A stretch of DNA of 64,000 nt from Corbicula japonica (GCA_038501625.1 JAZAYU010000012.1:248001-312000); one strand, 5' to 3'. Counted from the stretch's first letter, positions 34,501 through 44,586 are shown. The notes: generated from the letters alone by a model not told the origin. A program made the numbers and translations.

Positions 34501-37500
34501 ATTATGCTGCTGGTTTGCTAGCGTCTGCTCTAGGTGGCTCAGACCGGCGTGACCACTGATTGTACTGAGGGTCGTGTTCTTCTCCTGGGCCTCTACGAAC
34601 TGCTGAAACCTCTGCATGTTTATCTTCGGTTGGTAAGTTAATGGACCTGGGCCTGACTCATCCAATTCTGTACAAAACAAGAGGTCAAAAGGTCAAGGTC
34701 ACTGTTACTTAAAATAGAATTTTCATGTACTGGCTTTATTTCCATTATGAATGCAGGTATTTCAAAATAACATGGCACATATGTTGACCGTAAAAAACAG
34801 AACTTCCAAGCTGTTCATATTTTAAAACAAAAAAAAAAACATGTTTGTATCCCTTCAGTTGCAAAGTGAGGGCATCACAGTCAAGTCCAATGGACATATT
34901 TTTAGTAAATGCTGTTCCATACTCATCAGGAGATATTTAGACCACATCTCTAATTATTACGTGAACTATAAATAGACGCAACGCGATTGGTCACACCCCC
35001 AAAATAACCAAGTCAATAAATCTAGATATTGACCCGCTTTCGCTGATATTGACCTGTCTATAAATAGAATGTCTATAAATAGAATCCTATTAACTATTTA
35101 ACTATATATTTATAGTTCATGTAATAAAACAGTTATTTATTTATTAGCTGGGAAATATGCTGTTGATATTAACCGCAAAAATCGTTATTGACCTCGGCTA
35201 TCGCCTCGGTCAATAACGATTTTTTAGGTCAATATCACAGCATATTTCCCAGCTAATAAGTAAATAATTGTATAATATTTACTTATTTTCAACTAGCAGT
35301 ACAACTGGAACTATAGCTCTAATTCTATTACTCCATATAACACATGTGCAAACAGTGTAGATCTAGATCAGCAAGCACATCCATGCCCAACACTGTTCGC
35401 TTCTTGGTCTGAAATAACCTTATGAATCCGAAGCGAACAGTGTAAATTCTTAGCAGATAGCAAAATTGTGCCACCTGATCTGGATCTAAACTGTAATCCC
35501 ATGGATAAAAAGCCATATCTCATGGAGAGTAAATTTACCCGAGTCTGAGTGCTGTAGTTCATTCAGAGCGGACATGTCCATTACTGAGTCACTGAGCTCT
35601 TCTGACCTTGTTCTCATCTCAGCTGGTAGGTTGATCAACGACGATGCTACTTCTGTGTCCTTCACGTGTGGGGCTGTTGTCACTGATGGTATCCCAGCAA
35701 ACCTCTGCAACAACAGCATGTAGGACCCAAAATATGGGGCACGTCATGGGAAAAGGTACCTTCGGTCAATTTTAGTGATATTTTAGTTTTTACTAAATTT
35801 AGAAAGAACTTACAACTATAAATCAATTTCTTATAACTAATATGCGATTTTGTTACACATTTTGACAATTAGATGGTATTTTTACCGCGAAATGCATAAT
35901 AAATAATGTCGTCTGCTAAAGTTTATGACGTCATTTCAAAGATTGACGTCAACTGTCCGAAGGTACGTTTTCCCGTGACGCGCCCCATATCAACAGGTGT
36001 CCCCTACTAGCAATGAGCAATCTACAAACCCAGTCCTGTGACTTTATGTGTATGAATAAGTTATTGATAAGAAATCAATTTTCAAGTGAAGGTCTCTGTG
36101 TGAACTTGAACTCTGACCTTTTGTTCAGGGTCATTTACTCCACAAGACCAATCTCCCACCAAGTTTGAATTTTGTAGGTCTGTCTGCTCTAAATCAAAAC
36201 CATAAAAGTTTGTGATAAACATCAAAGTTAATGGGAAAATGAACAAACTATTTTATTTACAAAGGTATATCCAAATGTTTGTGAACAAATGCAATTGAAA
36301 CAACACTGTTTTGAGTTGACTTAACACTGTTCTCCACAGATATACCTTAATTGCGTGGGTGAAAAGTTAAGATCCAGATCAGCTGGCACATCTATGCCAT
36401 CTGATCAGGATCAAAATTGTTACCTTTTAGATTCATTAGGTTATTTCTGACCAAGGTGGGACCTGTGCAGATCCAAATCAGATGGCACAGATGTGCCAAC
36501 GGATCTGGATCTACACTTGTCGCACAAGTGTTAAAATGCGTACATATGGAGGAAAGGGTAAAGTACTTGATGCAGGCCACAAGAGAATCTGTTTCCTTCA
36601 TACTCCTCTCACCACTTACCCTTGGATCATCTCCAAATAGATCTTTTACAACTGCCATCATTGTGTCAGACCTTTCAAGAACCTCCTGCAACTGTAATGT
36701 AAGAAGTGGGTAACAATTAACCTTTGTGGAGCAGATAGAACATACTGTAGAAAAACTAAGATTCCACTTTTTGTCTCTAGCAATAATGTGAATTGTTTAC
36801 TCCATGGGATAGGGTAGATATGGTAGTTACCCATGGGTGATAAGTGTTGATCCAGATCAGCTGGCACATCAGGGTGATCTGATCAGGATCTAACTATTTG
36901 CTTTTAGATTATCTGGGTACGTCCTGATCAGATGGCATGTGTTATCTGATCTGGATCTACACAAGTTGCACACATGAAAAAACTCATACATAGGGAGTAA
37001 AGGGTTTAACCCATTCCCGTACACACACCTTTATTGCGAGGGCGAACAGTTTAGATCCAGATCAGCCGGCACATCCGTGCCGTCTGATCAGGATCTAAAC
37101 TGTTCACTTTTTGATTCATTAGGTTATTTCTGACCAAAATGCGACCAGTGCAGATCCTGATCAGACGGCACGAATGTGCCGGCTGATCTGGATCTACACT
37201 GGTCGCACACACGTAAAAATGCGTATATATCCAGGAAAGGGTTTAACAATAAGCAAACAGAAAGTAATACTATAAAAATAGAATATTTGATGCATAATGA
37301 ATTTTTTAAAGACTATTTGGGGCGCGTCACGGGAAAAGGTACATTCGGTCATATTTTGTTACATTTTAGTTGTTACTATATTTGAAAGAAATTACAACTA
37401 CATTTTAGTTCCTCATAACTAAGAAGTAATTTTCTTACACATTTTGACAATAAAACGACATTTTTAACGCAAAAAGCATAATAATTAATGTCGTCTGCTC

Positions 37501-40500
37501 AACGTTATGACGTCATTTCAAGGATTGATGTCAATTGTCCGAAGGTACCTTTTCCCGTGACGCGCCCCATTTCTGTCAATTCGATTTAGAATAACAGCAG
37601 TTATGATTGAGAGTGAAAAATACTTTTAAAAGCTCATCAGTTCTGCAAATAAATAAACAAACATCTAAATTACACTTAACAACTTTTCTAAGTATACATC
37701 TTCGTACTGTGGCATTACTGGCGTGATAATTGAGCTATTGCTCTAAAACTTTCAAAAAATGCAATAAATACTAACTGATTTATAAGAAAAATTGGTCGAA
37801 TTCAACAGGCATGTAGGAAAACTAAAAGATAGGCGACTACATTTTATGCATTCAAACTGATTTGCTCAAAAAGTGGGTTGGACTACAAACAGTTATAAAA
37901 CATTAAGATTAAATGAAATGAATTTAATTTAACAGAAATAGAAGAATAGCATATTTCTAGGTTCCAAATGTTCATTTATATGAACTCAGGCTCTCCAGCA
38001 GTATGTTATGAAAAACTAGGAGAAAACTAGGAAGCAACAGCACAAAAAACTAGGAGAAAACTAGGAAAAACTAGGAAGAAATTGTAAAAAACTAGGAACT
38101 ATTTTAAGTTATCGCTTTACCGTGTCATCTTTGCATATATCAATTTACCATTCATGCAGATTCAGAGGGTGATGAGCAGACTATTTCCTTGCTAAATCAG
38201 GTCTGGCTTACTGTTGTCAAGCATAACACAATGTTTTTTATTCATTAATAAACATTAACAATTATCAAACCAGAGTTAACCTGTTAAGTTCTTAAACATT
38301 CATATTCATATATATACACGATAATGACTGCTGTATATTAATAACTGTTAGTGTTACAAAAAGGAATCTTAGGTAGTAATACGCACAGTGTTCAACAAAC
38401 ATTTTAGAAACAATGCCATGTGTTAAAAACACCTGTCATTTTGCTATTATCTTAATAAAAAATTTAACTATTTGAATAATGTACATAAATGTAAGTACAT
38501 CAGTTTTTTAAGTTATATATACATACAAAGGTCGTGCAGCTACATGGGTGCAAGGGAGAAATTATAAAAATATCCTGAAAATTATGCTGGGGATTTGGGT
38601 CCATCATTTGGACCACTGTTGTGTCCAAGATAAAGCCCTGGCCAGGTGGCCAGAGGCCCCCAGAAACTCTTAAATTAAGCAGTAAGCAAGAACTGAAAGT
38701 GTGTTTTCCAGGTAAAACAACTTGTCAGGTCAAAAAAAAATTCTGTGGGACCCGTACTTTATTGTCTTGGCACAGCACTTATAATAAGCAACAACCGGAA
38801 TATCAGGCTTCCTTAACCAAACTTCCTATTTGTCACCCAGTTTGTTGTCTCCTCTAGGCAGTCCCTATTGCATTTATTTTAATGTACTTTGTAGCAATTT
38901 GGTAACAAAACTTGATGTTTGAAACATTATATTTCTTTTTTGTCGCCAATTATAGACTACAGGTTTTTAATCAAAGATGGCCATATTATCACAGATACTT
39001 TGTAATGACAAATTTCATTAAATTTTGATGAATTAAATCTAAATTATATCAGCCAATCAAATGAGTTTTTTAGAAACACAAGACTTTGTAAGATAAGCAC
39101 AACTTTATTTGAAGTCAGATTTATATCTTTGTCATAGGACTGACTATGCCCCCAACAACTGATTTACGTGATTTGGAAAACTACCTCTCCAGGCTAAGAC
39201 ACAATGGAAATTTCTCTAAACTCAGGGCTTTTTTTCCTTCTTTAGTAGGGGCCGTTTATAGATGTCTTTCCCTCACAAAATTTCTTTAAAATCATGCAGT
39301 TTTCCCCAAAAAGTGACTTTACATCAGGTTTTTTTTTATTCCCCTTCTGAGTAAAATGACGCTATTTTCCCCAATATTATATGGCATGGGCCCCTTCCCC
39401 TGGCAGTGAGAAAAAGCATTTTCATTAATGATTCCATGATTTTCATTTTTATCTCTTTCTCATGTCATTTCTATCTTCTACACATTTTTTTAATTGCAAC
39501 TGTTACTTAGTTCAGATTTATTTTTGCCACATCAAGGAGACCTTGAGCAATGCCCATTTCTTTGAAATCCTTATTTTTTATAGCCTTAGATTTATCTCTT
39601 TCAAAATCTTATTAGCCTTATCCACTTCAGCCTTTATCTCCTATTTATTTTTCCTAACCTTCTTTTCTTTATTTCTCGTCTTTCTGCTCTTTACAGCATC
39701 TAATGGTTGTTACCAAAATGCCTAAAGTAAGTGGAGAGGTACTTAACAGCTGTGTTGTAAAAATTAAACGTTGATCAACAGTACAAAAGAAATATGTAAA
39801 ATTTAATGTTCTAATCTTTTTGTTGTTTGATTATTTGAAAACAAAGACATTATAATTAAATAAATAACCCAAATTACAAATACTTTGAAATTTGGCAACA
39901 ACTTAGTTTTGTCAGCAAAAGTATTAGGATAGAGTTATAAGAGACATAACCAAACATTTAACTCACAATTAAAACAAATGGCATTGTTTCTAAATGTTGA
40001 CAACACATAGTTAAAGACAACTCACTAAAATTAAGTTTTGATAAAAGCTTTCCTTAGTGAACAAAGGTTGAGATGGCTGGGTTACGCAACAATGATGCCA
40101 GCATAGGAACATGTCAACTAAACAGCTTCTGAACATCCACTGTAAAAATACTTTGCAAAACATGATTTAAAGCAGTGCAACTTGTAATTATGAAAAAATA
40201 CTTCTTTATTTTAGTAAAAACTAGGAATACTAGGAGCTTTTTGTAAAAACTAGGAAAAACTAGGAGCCAATTCAAAAAACTAGGAAAAACTAGGAAAACT
40301 AGGAAAAACTAGGAACGCTGGAAAGCCTGTGAACTTGTAATTCGTTTATTAAGTTGAACATACGCTTTATTAACTGATTTTGTGAATTTGTATTTTGAGG
40401 GTGTCAGTATTCTAAATAATTTTGAGCAGTCAGTTGTCTGTCATTTTGAATGAAGTTTTACTAATAAATCAGTTAGTATTCAATGCATGGTTTATTTAAA

Positions 40501-43500
40501 GTTTTAGGCAATAGCCTAAAAATCAAGCCAGTAATGACCAGTACAAAGGTGTATACTTAGAAAAGTTGTTAAGTGTATACTTGTTTATTTTATAAATCTT
40601 AGTATCACAAAGGGCATTTCAGCTCATAACACTGCCAAACAACTCACCGGTAGCATATGAAAAGTCAGCCAATTTCAATAAGGGGTGCTTAGCTGTAACT
40701 ATAAATTGACCTACTCGGCTGAGAACTGCTTAGTATGCTAAGCACCAATTATAAACTTTATTGCTTAAGTGACAACAGCTTCAAGCTTACTAAGCTACTG
40801 AATTTATACTGGTCTGAACTGCTGACAACAACATTCAACATGCTATTCTCAGGGCTTTTCGTCAGAAAATTGGGAAGAGGCCCTGGCCTTTCAAATTGGG
40901 AAATTTATGCGTGACAATTGTTTACTTTGGGAAAACAACATTCATTGAAAGATGGGTACTATTTGATAAATTTGAATAGTCATAAGTATTTTCAACTTAA
41001 ATTTAATTTTTTAAGGAATTTTTTTTTTCAGACTTCAATTTTCTAACTCCCCTCAGAGGATTTTGATCTACTTTTGGACTTATTACCCTGTATTTTGGGA
41101 AGAGTCTCTGCCACAGAAAAAGTACTATACTTTTCGATTGGGAAGTGGCCTTATACAGGCCTCTGATATATAAGGAGGAAAAGCCCTGATGCTACAACAA
41201 ACTGCTTTGCTTAAAATGGCTTTAAGCAAGCTATGCTGCCCTGCTTTGCAAGCTTGCTATGATACAACTCTACACTGACCTGCTTCTGATCATACAGCAC
41301 CTCCTTCATTAGAGCTATTTTTCTAGTCTGGGCATTCTTTGATAGGGGACTTGCTCTCTTTCCTGAAACCATAGAGAAACAATTAACCCATATATATGCC
41401 TTTATGGCATGGTTAAACAGTGTAGATAATGTTTGTGGTAATCAGTGCGACACATGGTCACGCATGTGTAATCTTCACTGATTACCATGATTTATATATA
41501 TGGAGTGAACATGTGAGACCATTGTAGATCCAGATCATCTGGCACATCCATGTAATCTGATCAGGATCTTCACTGTTCGCTTTTATATTTATTAAGTTAA
41601 TTCTGACCAAACTTTGAACAGTGCAGATCCAGATCAAAGAGCACAGATGTGCCAGCTGATCTGGATCTAAACTGGTCGCACATGGGTAATAATGGGTATA
41701 TATGGAGTGAGAGTTGTTTTATATTTTCACTTATTACCACAAACACATTTCAGACATCATGAACTTAGTTTGATTAAGTTTGATCACAAGGCTTCCTTGG
41801 TATTTCACAATACCTTAATTCTAACATGACCACAGAGATTCCCAACAAACAATGCTTTGAGCTTTGAAGCAACAGTGACTAAATCCATGATATATCACCG
41901 CTATGGTTTGTTTTCTTCGTCTGACATAAGTATCTTTTTTAACTGAGAATATTTAGAAGTGTTAATATAAGAACTGAATTGATCATTCTATTGTCTTCAT
42001 CTTCGTGCTTCAAACACTTTAAACAACCTAAATGTTTTTCATACCCTGAAACCATTATGGCTTCAATCCTAAAGGTGCCTATTTACAGTTCAGGTTTGTC
42101 TCAGTTGTGGTTAATATAAATTGTAATACTATATTATGCCTATAAATGATTGAAAAGAATCAAATTTTACCAAAATTTTGGACTGATCAGTACCATTTTA
42201 GAATTTGTTGCGAGTAAATTTTACTGTGTTAGTTACATTGTAACTTTGGCTGTAAACAGCCTTTTTTAGAGGACTTCTACAGTTTAGTATTTTAAATTTT
42301 GATATTTTAAAACACTTAGTAATTTCATCCTAATATGTGACCCGACACATTTAAAAGCAAAAATTAAAACTAAGTAAGTCTGATATAATACCTTTCCTAG
42401 CTGAGCCGGGACGGCTTAGGTGAGTATAAACAGCATGCTTTGATCTGTGTGATGCCTTTCTGTACTCCTTCAAATAAAAGACATAAAACCATTAATAAAA
42501 TTATTATCCCTTTACTAAATAGATACACCTTTATCACATTGGCAATCAGTGCAAATCCAGATCAGCTGGTATGTCCATGCCATCTGATCAGGATCTGCAC
42601 TGTTTGCCTGTTGGTCAGAAATAACTCCATGGATCTAAATGCCAACAGTACAAATCCTGATTAAATGGCACAGATGTGCCGGCGGATATGGATTTATATT
42701 GATCGTCAATAAGATAAAAGGTGTATATCTTATATGGGGTGCATCACGGGAAAAGGTACCTTCGGACATTTAACGTCATTTCTTGAAAACACGTCATAAA
42801 GTTGAGCAGACGGCATTGGTTATTATGCATTTTGCTGTATAATGAACGATATTAAAATCAAATGTGTAATAAAATCAAATATTTGTTATGAGAAAAGAAT
42901 AGATTATTGTAAGTTCTTTACAAATACAGTAAGAACTAAAATGTCAAAAATATGACCGAAGAAACATTTTCCCGTGTCGTGCCCCATATGGTGTAAAGAT
43001 TTATACTGTTCAATTAATATCCATCTTATAAATTCCTTAAGACCACAACAACATTATCAAGTGTCATATCTTATCAAGCTGAAACATATTACCGGTAATT
43101 ATGCTCATCTTCTCTTAGTAGCGTTAGTTTCTCCGGAAGATTCAGGGATTTCAATAGCTTTTGAAAACCTGGGGTCACTTGAGCCCCACTGAGAATTTCA
43201 AGGGGTCATAATCTAAATCATATTGTTGCAAATATGTTGTATTCAGTGAACTTTACTTAAAATTGCTCTTAGACTAACTTCATTTTAACTTATTTCAAGG
43301 GTCAAATAAATATTTATTTAAATGTACTGGGAAAAATGTAATAAAGGCAGTACTGGTCTTTTTTCTTGCAAAATTTTACCACTTTTCCTATCAGAATTCT
43401 CCTGCATCAAAATGACCCCTAGCTCAGAATTAGGTGTGGTCAAAAGTGGAAAAATTCAGATTTGATTGCATCAAAATGCAAGAATCTGCATCCATTGAAA

Positions 43501-44586
43501 TCCCTAATTTCAAGCAAGTGGTTGCCTAGAATTAAACCTGGTACATGTATTTGGATGGAGTGGTTGCCCAGAATTAAACCTGGTACATGTATTGGGATGG
43601 AGTGGTTGCCTAGAATTAAACCTGGTACATGTATTGGGATGGACAGACTAATGTGGTAGAGGCTATATGCTGCCTGAGTTCAAATAACATTAAACAGCTA
43701 TTAACGATGTAATAAGAAACAACATTAGGGTGAAAAAGACTCACAATTTCTTCTGGTGTTGCCTTGTAAGCATCCAAGTCATTGACTGTATCCTGAAATG
43801 TCAGGCATGTCATTTAACCCTTTCCTGTATAGATACATCTTTTTTTGCTAGGGCGAACAGTTTAGATCCAGATCAGCCGGCACATCCGTGCTGTCTGATC
43901 AGGATCTAAACTGTTCGCTTTTAGATTCATTAGGTTATTTCTGACCAAAATGCGACCAGTGCAGATCCTGATCAGACGGCACGGATGTGCCGGCTGATCT
44001 GGATCTACACTGGTCGCACATGCGTAAAAATGCGTATCTATACAGGAAAGGGTTAAAAATGTTTAATTTATTATTATAACTATAAGAATTTCATTTCAGT
44101 AAAAAGGTGTCAATAAAACTTTGAAAATCACTGTAAAATTTCTTTTTTGTTTCATATCTTTATCCATTATGTATGTGTCCAACAACATGCAAAGTTTCAT
44201 TTGAATCTACAAGGGTCAACTTTTTTTATTGTCAATACAAATGTCTGTTTGGTTTTTAAAATTAATTAAACTTTCTAGATTTTTTGCCTGAAGTTAGCCC
44301 ATTCAATGACTATCATTTAACAGGTTAAAAAAAGTTACTATTCTTGTTTTTGGAAAAGACAGATTTTACTGACATTTTGGTAGTTTGGTACAGTATATCG
44401 AGGGTTTGCTGACCCAACACTATTGTAACTACCCAGAAAAAAAGTTGGAGTTACATCATTCTTGCATGCAATCCTCAAATTATGTGACATGGGAAACCTG
44501 AATAATGTACTAACATTCCATGGTTTCTTCCTGGCTGTCCTTTTCTTTCGAGGAATATTTTTCCCACCAATTTTTACAAATGACAT
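22515..44586 (-). CDS. SPICE1: Spindle and centriole-associated protein SPICE1, fifteen coding exons
   Basis: Centriole/spindle protein needed in vertebrates for centriole duplication and spindle integrity. Coding exons, 5' to 3' (minus strand): 44586-44515, 43792-43745, 42467-42392, 41362-41280, 36691-36620, 35704-35539, 34667-34443, 33521-33343, 32624-32382, 32030-31938, 29515-29374, 26248-26117, 24894-23888, 23486-23388, 22601-22515. Phases fit throughout, giving about 907 aa (human 855). Diagnostic matches to the vertebrate protein: start MSFVKIGGKN, ATPEEI near residue 38, QEVLERSD near 95, EVAEYERQTGRRPP, GYTLAIV...RYLRESELRL coiled coil, and AAVLLSPPVR. The Met lies exactly at a splice acceptor, so the 5' UTR is in an unseen upstream exon. 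Candidate 3' end: AATAAA (minus) at 21979-21974. Introns are full of MITEs. Confidence 0.92.
23600..23814 (+). repeat. Palindromic TTAA MITE copy in SPICE1 intron
   Basis: CCATGCTGTCTGATCAGAAT, TTCATTAGGTTATTTTTTCG and CTGATCTGGATCAACACTGG in the family order, ending AAGGGTTAA. Confidence 0.65.
23888..24894 (-). CDS. SPICE1: SPICE1 exon 13: large glutamine-rich exon
   Basis: A single 1007-bp exon coding for about 336 residues. The first third has little pattern beyond Ser/Thr/Pro richness. The second half is extremely Gln-rich, with three repeats of the type QQSQQARQ(H/Q)VVAQQ and then QLQYEQQQKLLQLVMQQQQ, which should form a coiled coil or low-complexity stretch. It ends GYVPRSIQ before GTGATA. 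Human SPICE1 has no comparable Gln tract that I recall, so this part looks lineage-specific. Confidence 0.88.
25817..26022 (+). repeat. Palindromic TTAA MITE copy in SPICE1 intron
   Basis: GTAGATCCAGATCAGTCAGC, GATCAGGATCTGCACTGTTT, CTGATCTGGATCTACACTGT and the right end GGAGGAAAGGGTTAA. Confidence 0.7.
27044..27507 (+). mobile_element. Foldback element, third family of the shared-centre type
   Basis: 27051-27191 is a hairpin with ~60-bp arms: AAATATCACATCCCATTGGG and its complement, with ACAGTACAAAATGTTAACCC mirrored. The centre is CCGAGGTGTTAGCCGAGG. It is followed by TTTTATTACACCGAAC, and closed at the right by GTGAGGTGTAATAATATG. Confidence 0.72.
28626..29005. mobile_element. ~380-bp element with ~60-bp inverted ends
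   Basis: ACTTTTATCTTTTACTAATG, AAATCACGTTAGTGATTGCA and TTGTTTTAGGCCAACAT at the left return as reverse complements at 28934-29003. The spacer (28705-28930) has no ORF. Lies in a SPICE1 intron. Confidence 0.75.
29120..29304. mobile_element. 185-bp TA-flanked MITE, copy 2
   Basis: TACCGTCATTGTTTGAATAT at the left and ATATTCGAACAATGACGGTA at the right; same length and interior as 283-467. It ends 70 bp from the edge of SPICE1 exon 11. Confidence 0.82.
29860..30075 (+). repeat. 18-bp minisatellite, twelve units
   Basis: The unit ATGTTTACTTCAACCTCG repeats 12 times, with changes confined to the last few bases of the unit. Because 18 is a multiple of three, several frames on both strands stay open (for example MFTSTS, or IEVEVN on the minus strand), which does not indicate coding. 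Confidence 0.97.
30306..30420 (+). repeat. 5' half copy of palindromic TTAA MITE
   Basis: TTAACCCTTTTC, ACACCTTTGTTGCATGGGC and GTAGATCCAGATCAGTCAGC. The right half is absent; the sequence changes at a TACCATACATGCC element. Confidence 0.6.
30427..31618. repeat. Possible 1.2-kb TIR element containing tandem duplications
   Basis: TACCATACATGCCAGGT at the left and ACTTGGCATGTAAGGTATG at the right are imperfect inverted repeats. Inside, 30621-30842 is repeated in tandem as 30843-31068, and each of these holds a 40-45 bp doublet with GTCCACTGAGAATTCATAC. No conserved ORF. Confidence 0.5.
31700..31800 (-). repeat. Truncated GGTTTAAACCC-family repeat
   Basis: CTCTTCTTTTCCCTGCGTGG, GGAGGCTGTGTTTTGTGAG and CGATTCCTGATATGCATATA match the end of 8815-9280. 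Confidence 0.65.
32382..32624 (-). CDS. SPICE1: SPICE1 exon 9: conserved coiled-coil core
   Basis: 81 codons. VLETLEDEVAEYERQTGRRP and later GYTLAIVDSVTKLTRYLRE and REQLAQDVVQFKALVDALTS line up with the most conserved block of vertebrate SPICE1. The 3' end meets GTAAGT. Confidence 0.93.
33825..34255 (+). repeat. Palindromic TTAA MITE copy interrupted by a TA-flanked MITE
   Basis: Family blocks CCATGCTGTCTGATTTGGAT, GGTCAGAAATAACCCAAA and GTAGATCCTGATCAGACGGC lie on both sides of the insertion at 33934-34106. Confidence 0.6.
33934..34106. mobile_element. 173-bp TA-flanked MITE nested in the TTAA MITE
   Basis: Left end TACAGTCAAACCGGTCTTTA, right end AAGGCATGTTTAACTGTTA, with CAGCCAC and GTGGCTG inverted inside. 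The TACAGT-type ends and TA target are typical of Tc1/mariner MITEs. Confidence 0.65.
34308..34437. mobile_element. Foldback element (CAGTCTCAAATCTC family), copy in SPICE1 intron
   Basis: AAGATCATAAAACTAAAACT, GACCAGTCTCAAATCTCAAG and, at the right, GCTTGAGATTTCAGACTGGT. It ends about 6 bp from the donor of SPICE1 exon 7. Confidence 0.7.
34953..35277 (-). mobile_element. Foldback element, family G, copy 2 (inverted)
   Basis: The reverse complement of 3525-3830: starts ATTATTACGTGAACTATAAA and ends with the hairpin AGCTAATAAGTAAATAATTG. The centre here reads, on the minus strand, CCGAGGCGATAGCCGAGG, a complete palindrome. Confidence 0.75.
35735..35990. mobile_element. KpnI-site MITE, copy 3
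   Basis: TATGGGGCACGTCATGGGAA at the left and CCCGTGACGCGCCCCATAT at the right, 256 bp. It starts 31 bp outside SPICE1 exon 6, on its acceptor side. Confidence 0.85.
36319..36563 (+). mobile_element. Near full-length palindromic TTAA MITE
   Basis: CTCCACAGATATACCTTAAT, both GATCC.GATCAG blocks, and the right end GGAGGAAAGGG. Lies 57 bp from SPICE1 exon 5. Confidence 0.7.
37006..37246 (+). mobile_element. Full-length palindromic TTAA MITE, tandem to a partial copy
   Basis: Starts at the TTAA where a partial copy (about 36830-37005) ends AAAGGG, so the two share one TTAA. Both inverted blocks are close to consensus; the right end is CCAGGAAAGGGTTTAA. Confidence 0.8.
37316..37571. mobile_element. 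KpnI-site MITE, copy 4
   Basis: TTGGGGCGCGTCACGGGAAA at the left and TTTTCCCGTGACGCGCCCCA at the right; 19-20 bp perfect inverted ends, the best-preserved copy. Confidence 0.87.
37645..40600. repeat. Long degenerate inverted repeat with AAAAACTAGG arrays
   Basis: ACACTTAACAACTTTTCTAA (37671) and its complement near 40570, then TTACTGGC...TGA, CTATTGC, AATACTAACTGATTTAT and TCAGGCTCTCCAGC (37986)/GCTGGAAAGCCTG (40317), are inverted in the same order. Between the last pair, arrays of AAAAACTAGG occur at both ends (37,993-38,097 and 40,213-40,314) in direct orientation. The interior contains no conserved ORF. Confidence 0.5.
39225..39425 (+). repeat. Dispersed repeat (TAGTAGGGG family), copy 2
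   Basis: CTCAGGGCTTTTTTTCC, TTTAGTAGGGGCCGTTTA, GCAGTTTTCCCCAAAA and TTCCCCTGGCAGTGAG, as at 14980-15190. Confidence 0.5.
40852..41189. mobile_element. Possible hAT-like MITE (CAGGGCTTTTC ends)
   Basis: CAGGGCTTTTC at the left and GAAAAGCCCTG at the right are perfect 11-bp inverted ends of hAT style. TTGGGAAGAGGCCCTGG and GGGAAGTGGCC are inner blocks. I do not see a clean 8-bp target duplication. Confidence 0.5.
41382..41720 (+). repeat. Two overlapping palindromic TTAA MITE copies
   Basis: A short altered copy starts at TTAACCCATATATATGCC, with its own inverted repeat around GTAATCAGTG; a second, more typical copy runs from about 41520 to 41718. Confidence 0.55.
42507..42722 (+). repeat. 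Palindromic TTAA MITE copy in SPICE1 intron
   Basis: GATACACCTTTATCACATTG, AAATCCAGATCAGCTGGTAT, GATCAGGATCTGCACTGTTT and GTTGGTCAGAAATAACTCC; the right end is replaced by the KpnI-site MITE at 42731. Confidence 0.65.
42731..42990. mobile_element. KpnI-site MITE, copy 5
   Basis: TATATGGGGTGCATCACGGG at the left and CCCGTGTCGTGCCCCATATG at the right, 260 bp, abutting the TTAA MITE to its left. Confidence 0.82.
43137..43508. mobile_element. ~370-bp element with CAGGGATTTCAATAG ends
   Basis: TCAGGGATTTCAATAG at the left and CATTGAAATCCCT at the right. The interior has GGGGTCA and TGACCCC mirror segments. A fragment lies at 17763-17905. Confidence 0.55.
43511..43645 (+). repeat. 45-bp tandem repeat, three units
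   Basis: Unit GAGTGGTTGCC.AGAATTAAA followed by CCTGGTACATGTATTGGGAT; three copies with two or three changes, 100 bp before SPICE1 exon 2. Confidence 0.92.
43814..44056 (+). mobile_element. Full-length palindromic TTAA MITE, best reference copy
   Basis: TTAACCCTTTCCTGTATAG at the left, CTATACAGGAAAGGGTTAA at the right, 243 bp. The inner blocks GATCAGCCGGCACATCCGTG and CACGGATGTGCCGGCTGATC are exact reverse complements. TTAA at both ends next to CCCTTT is the terminus expected for piggyBac-type elements. Confidence 0.88.
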
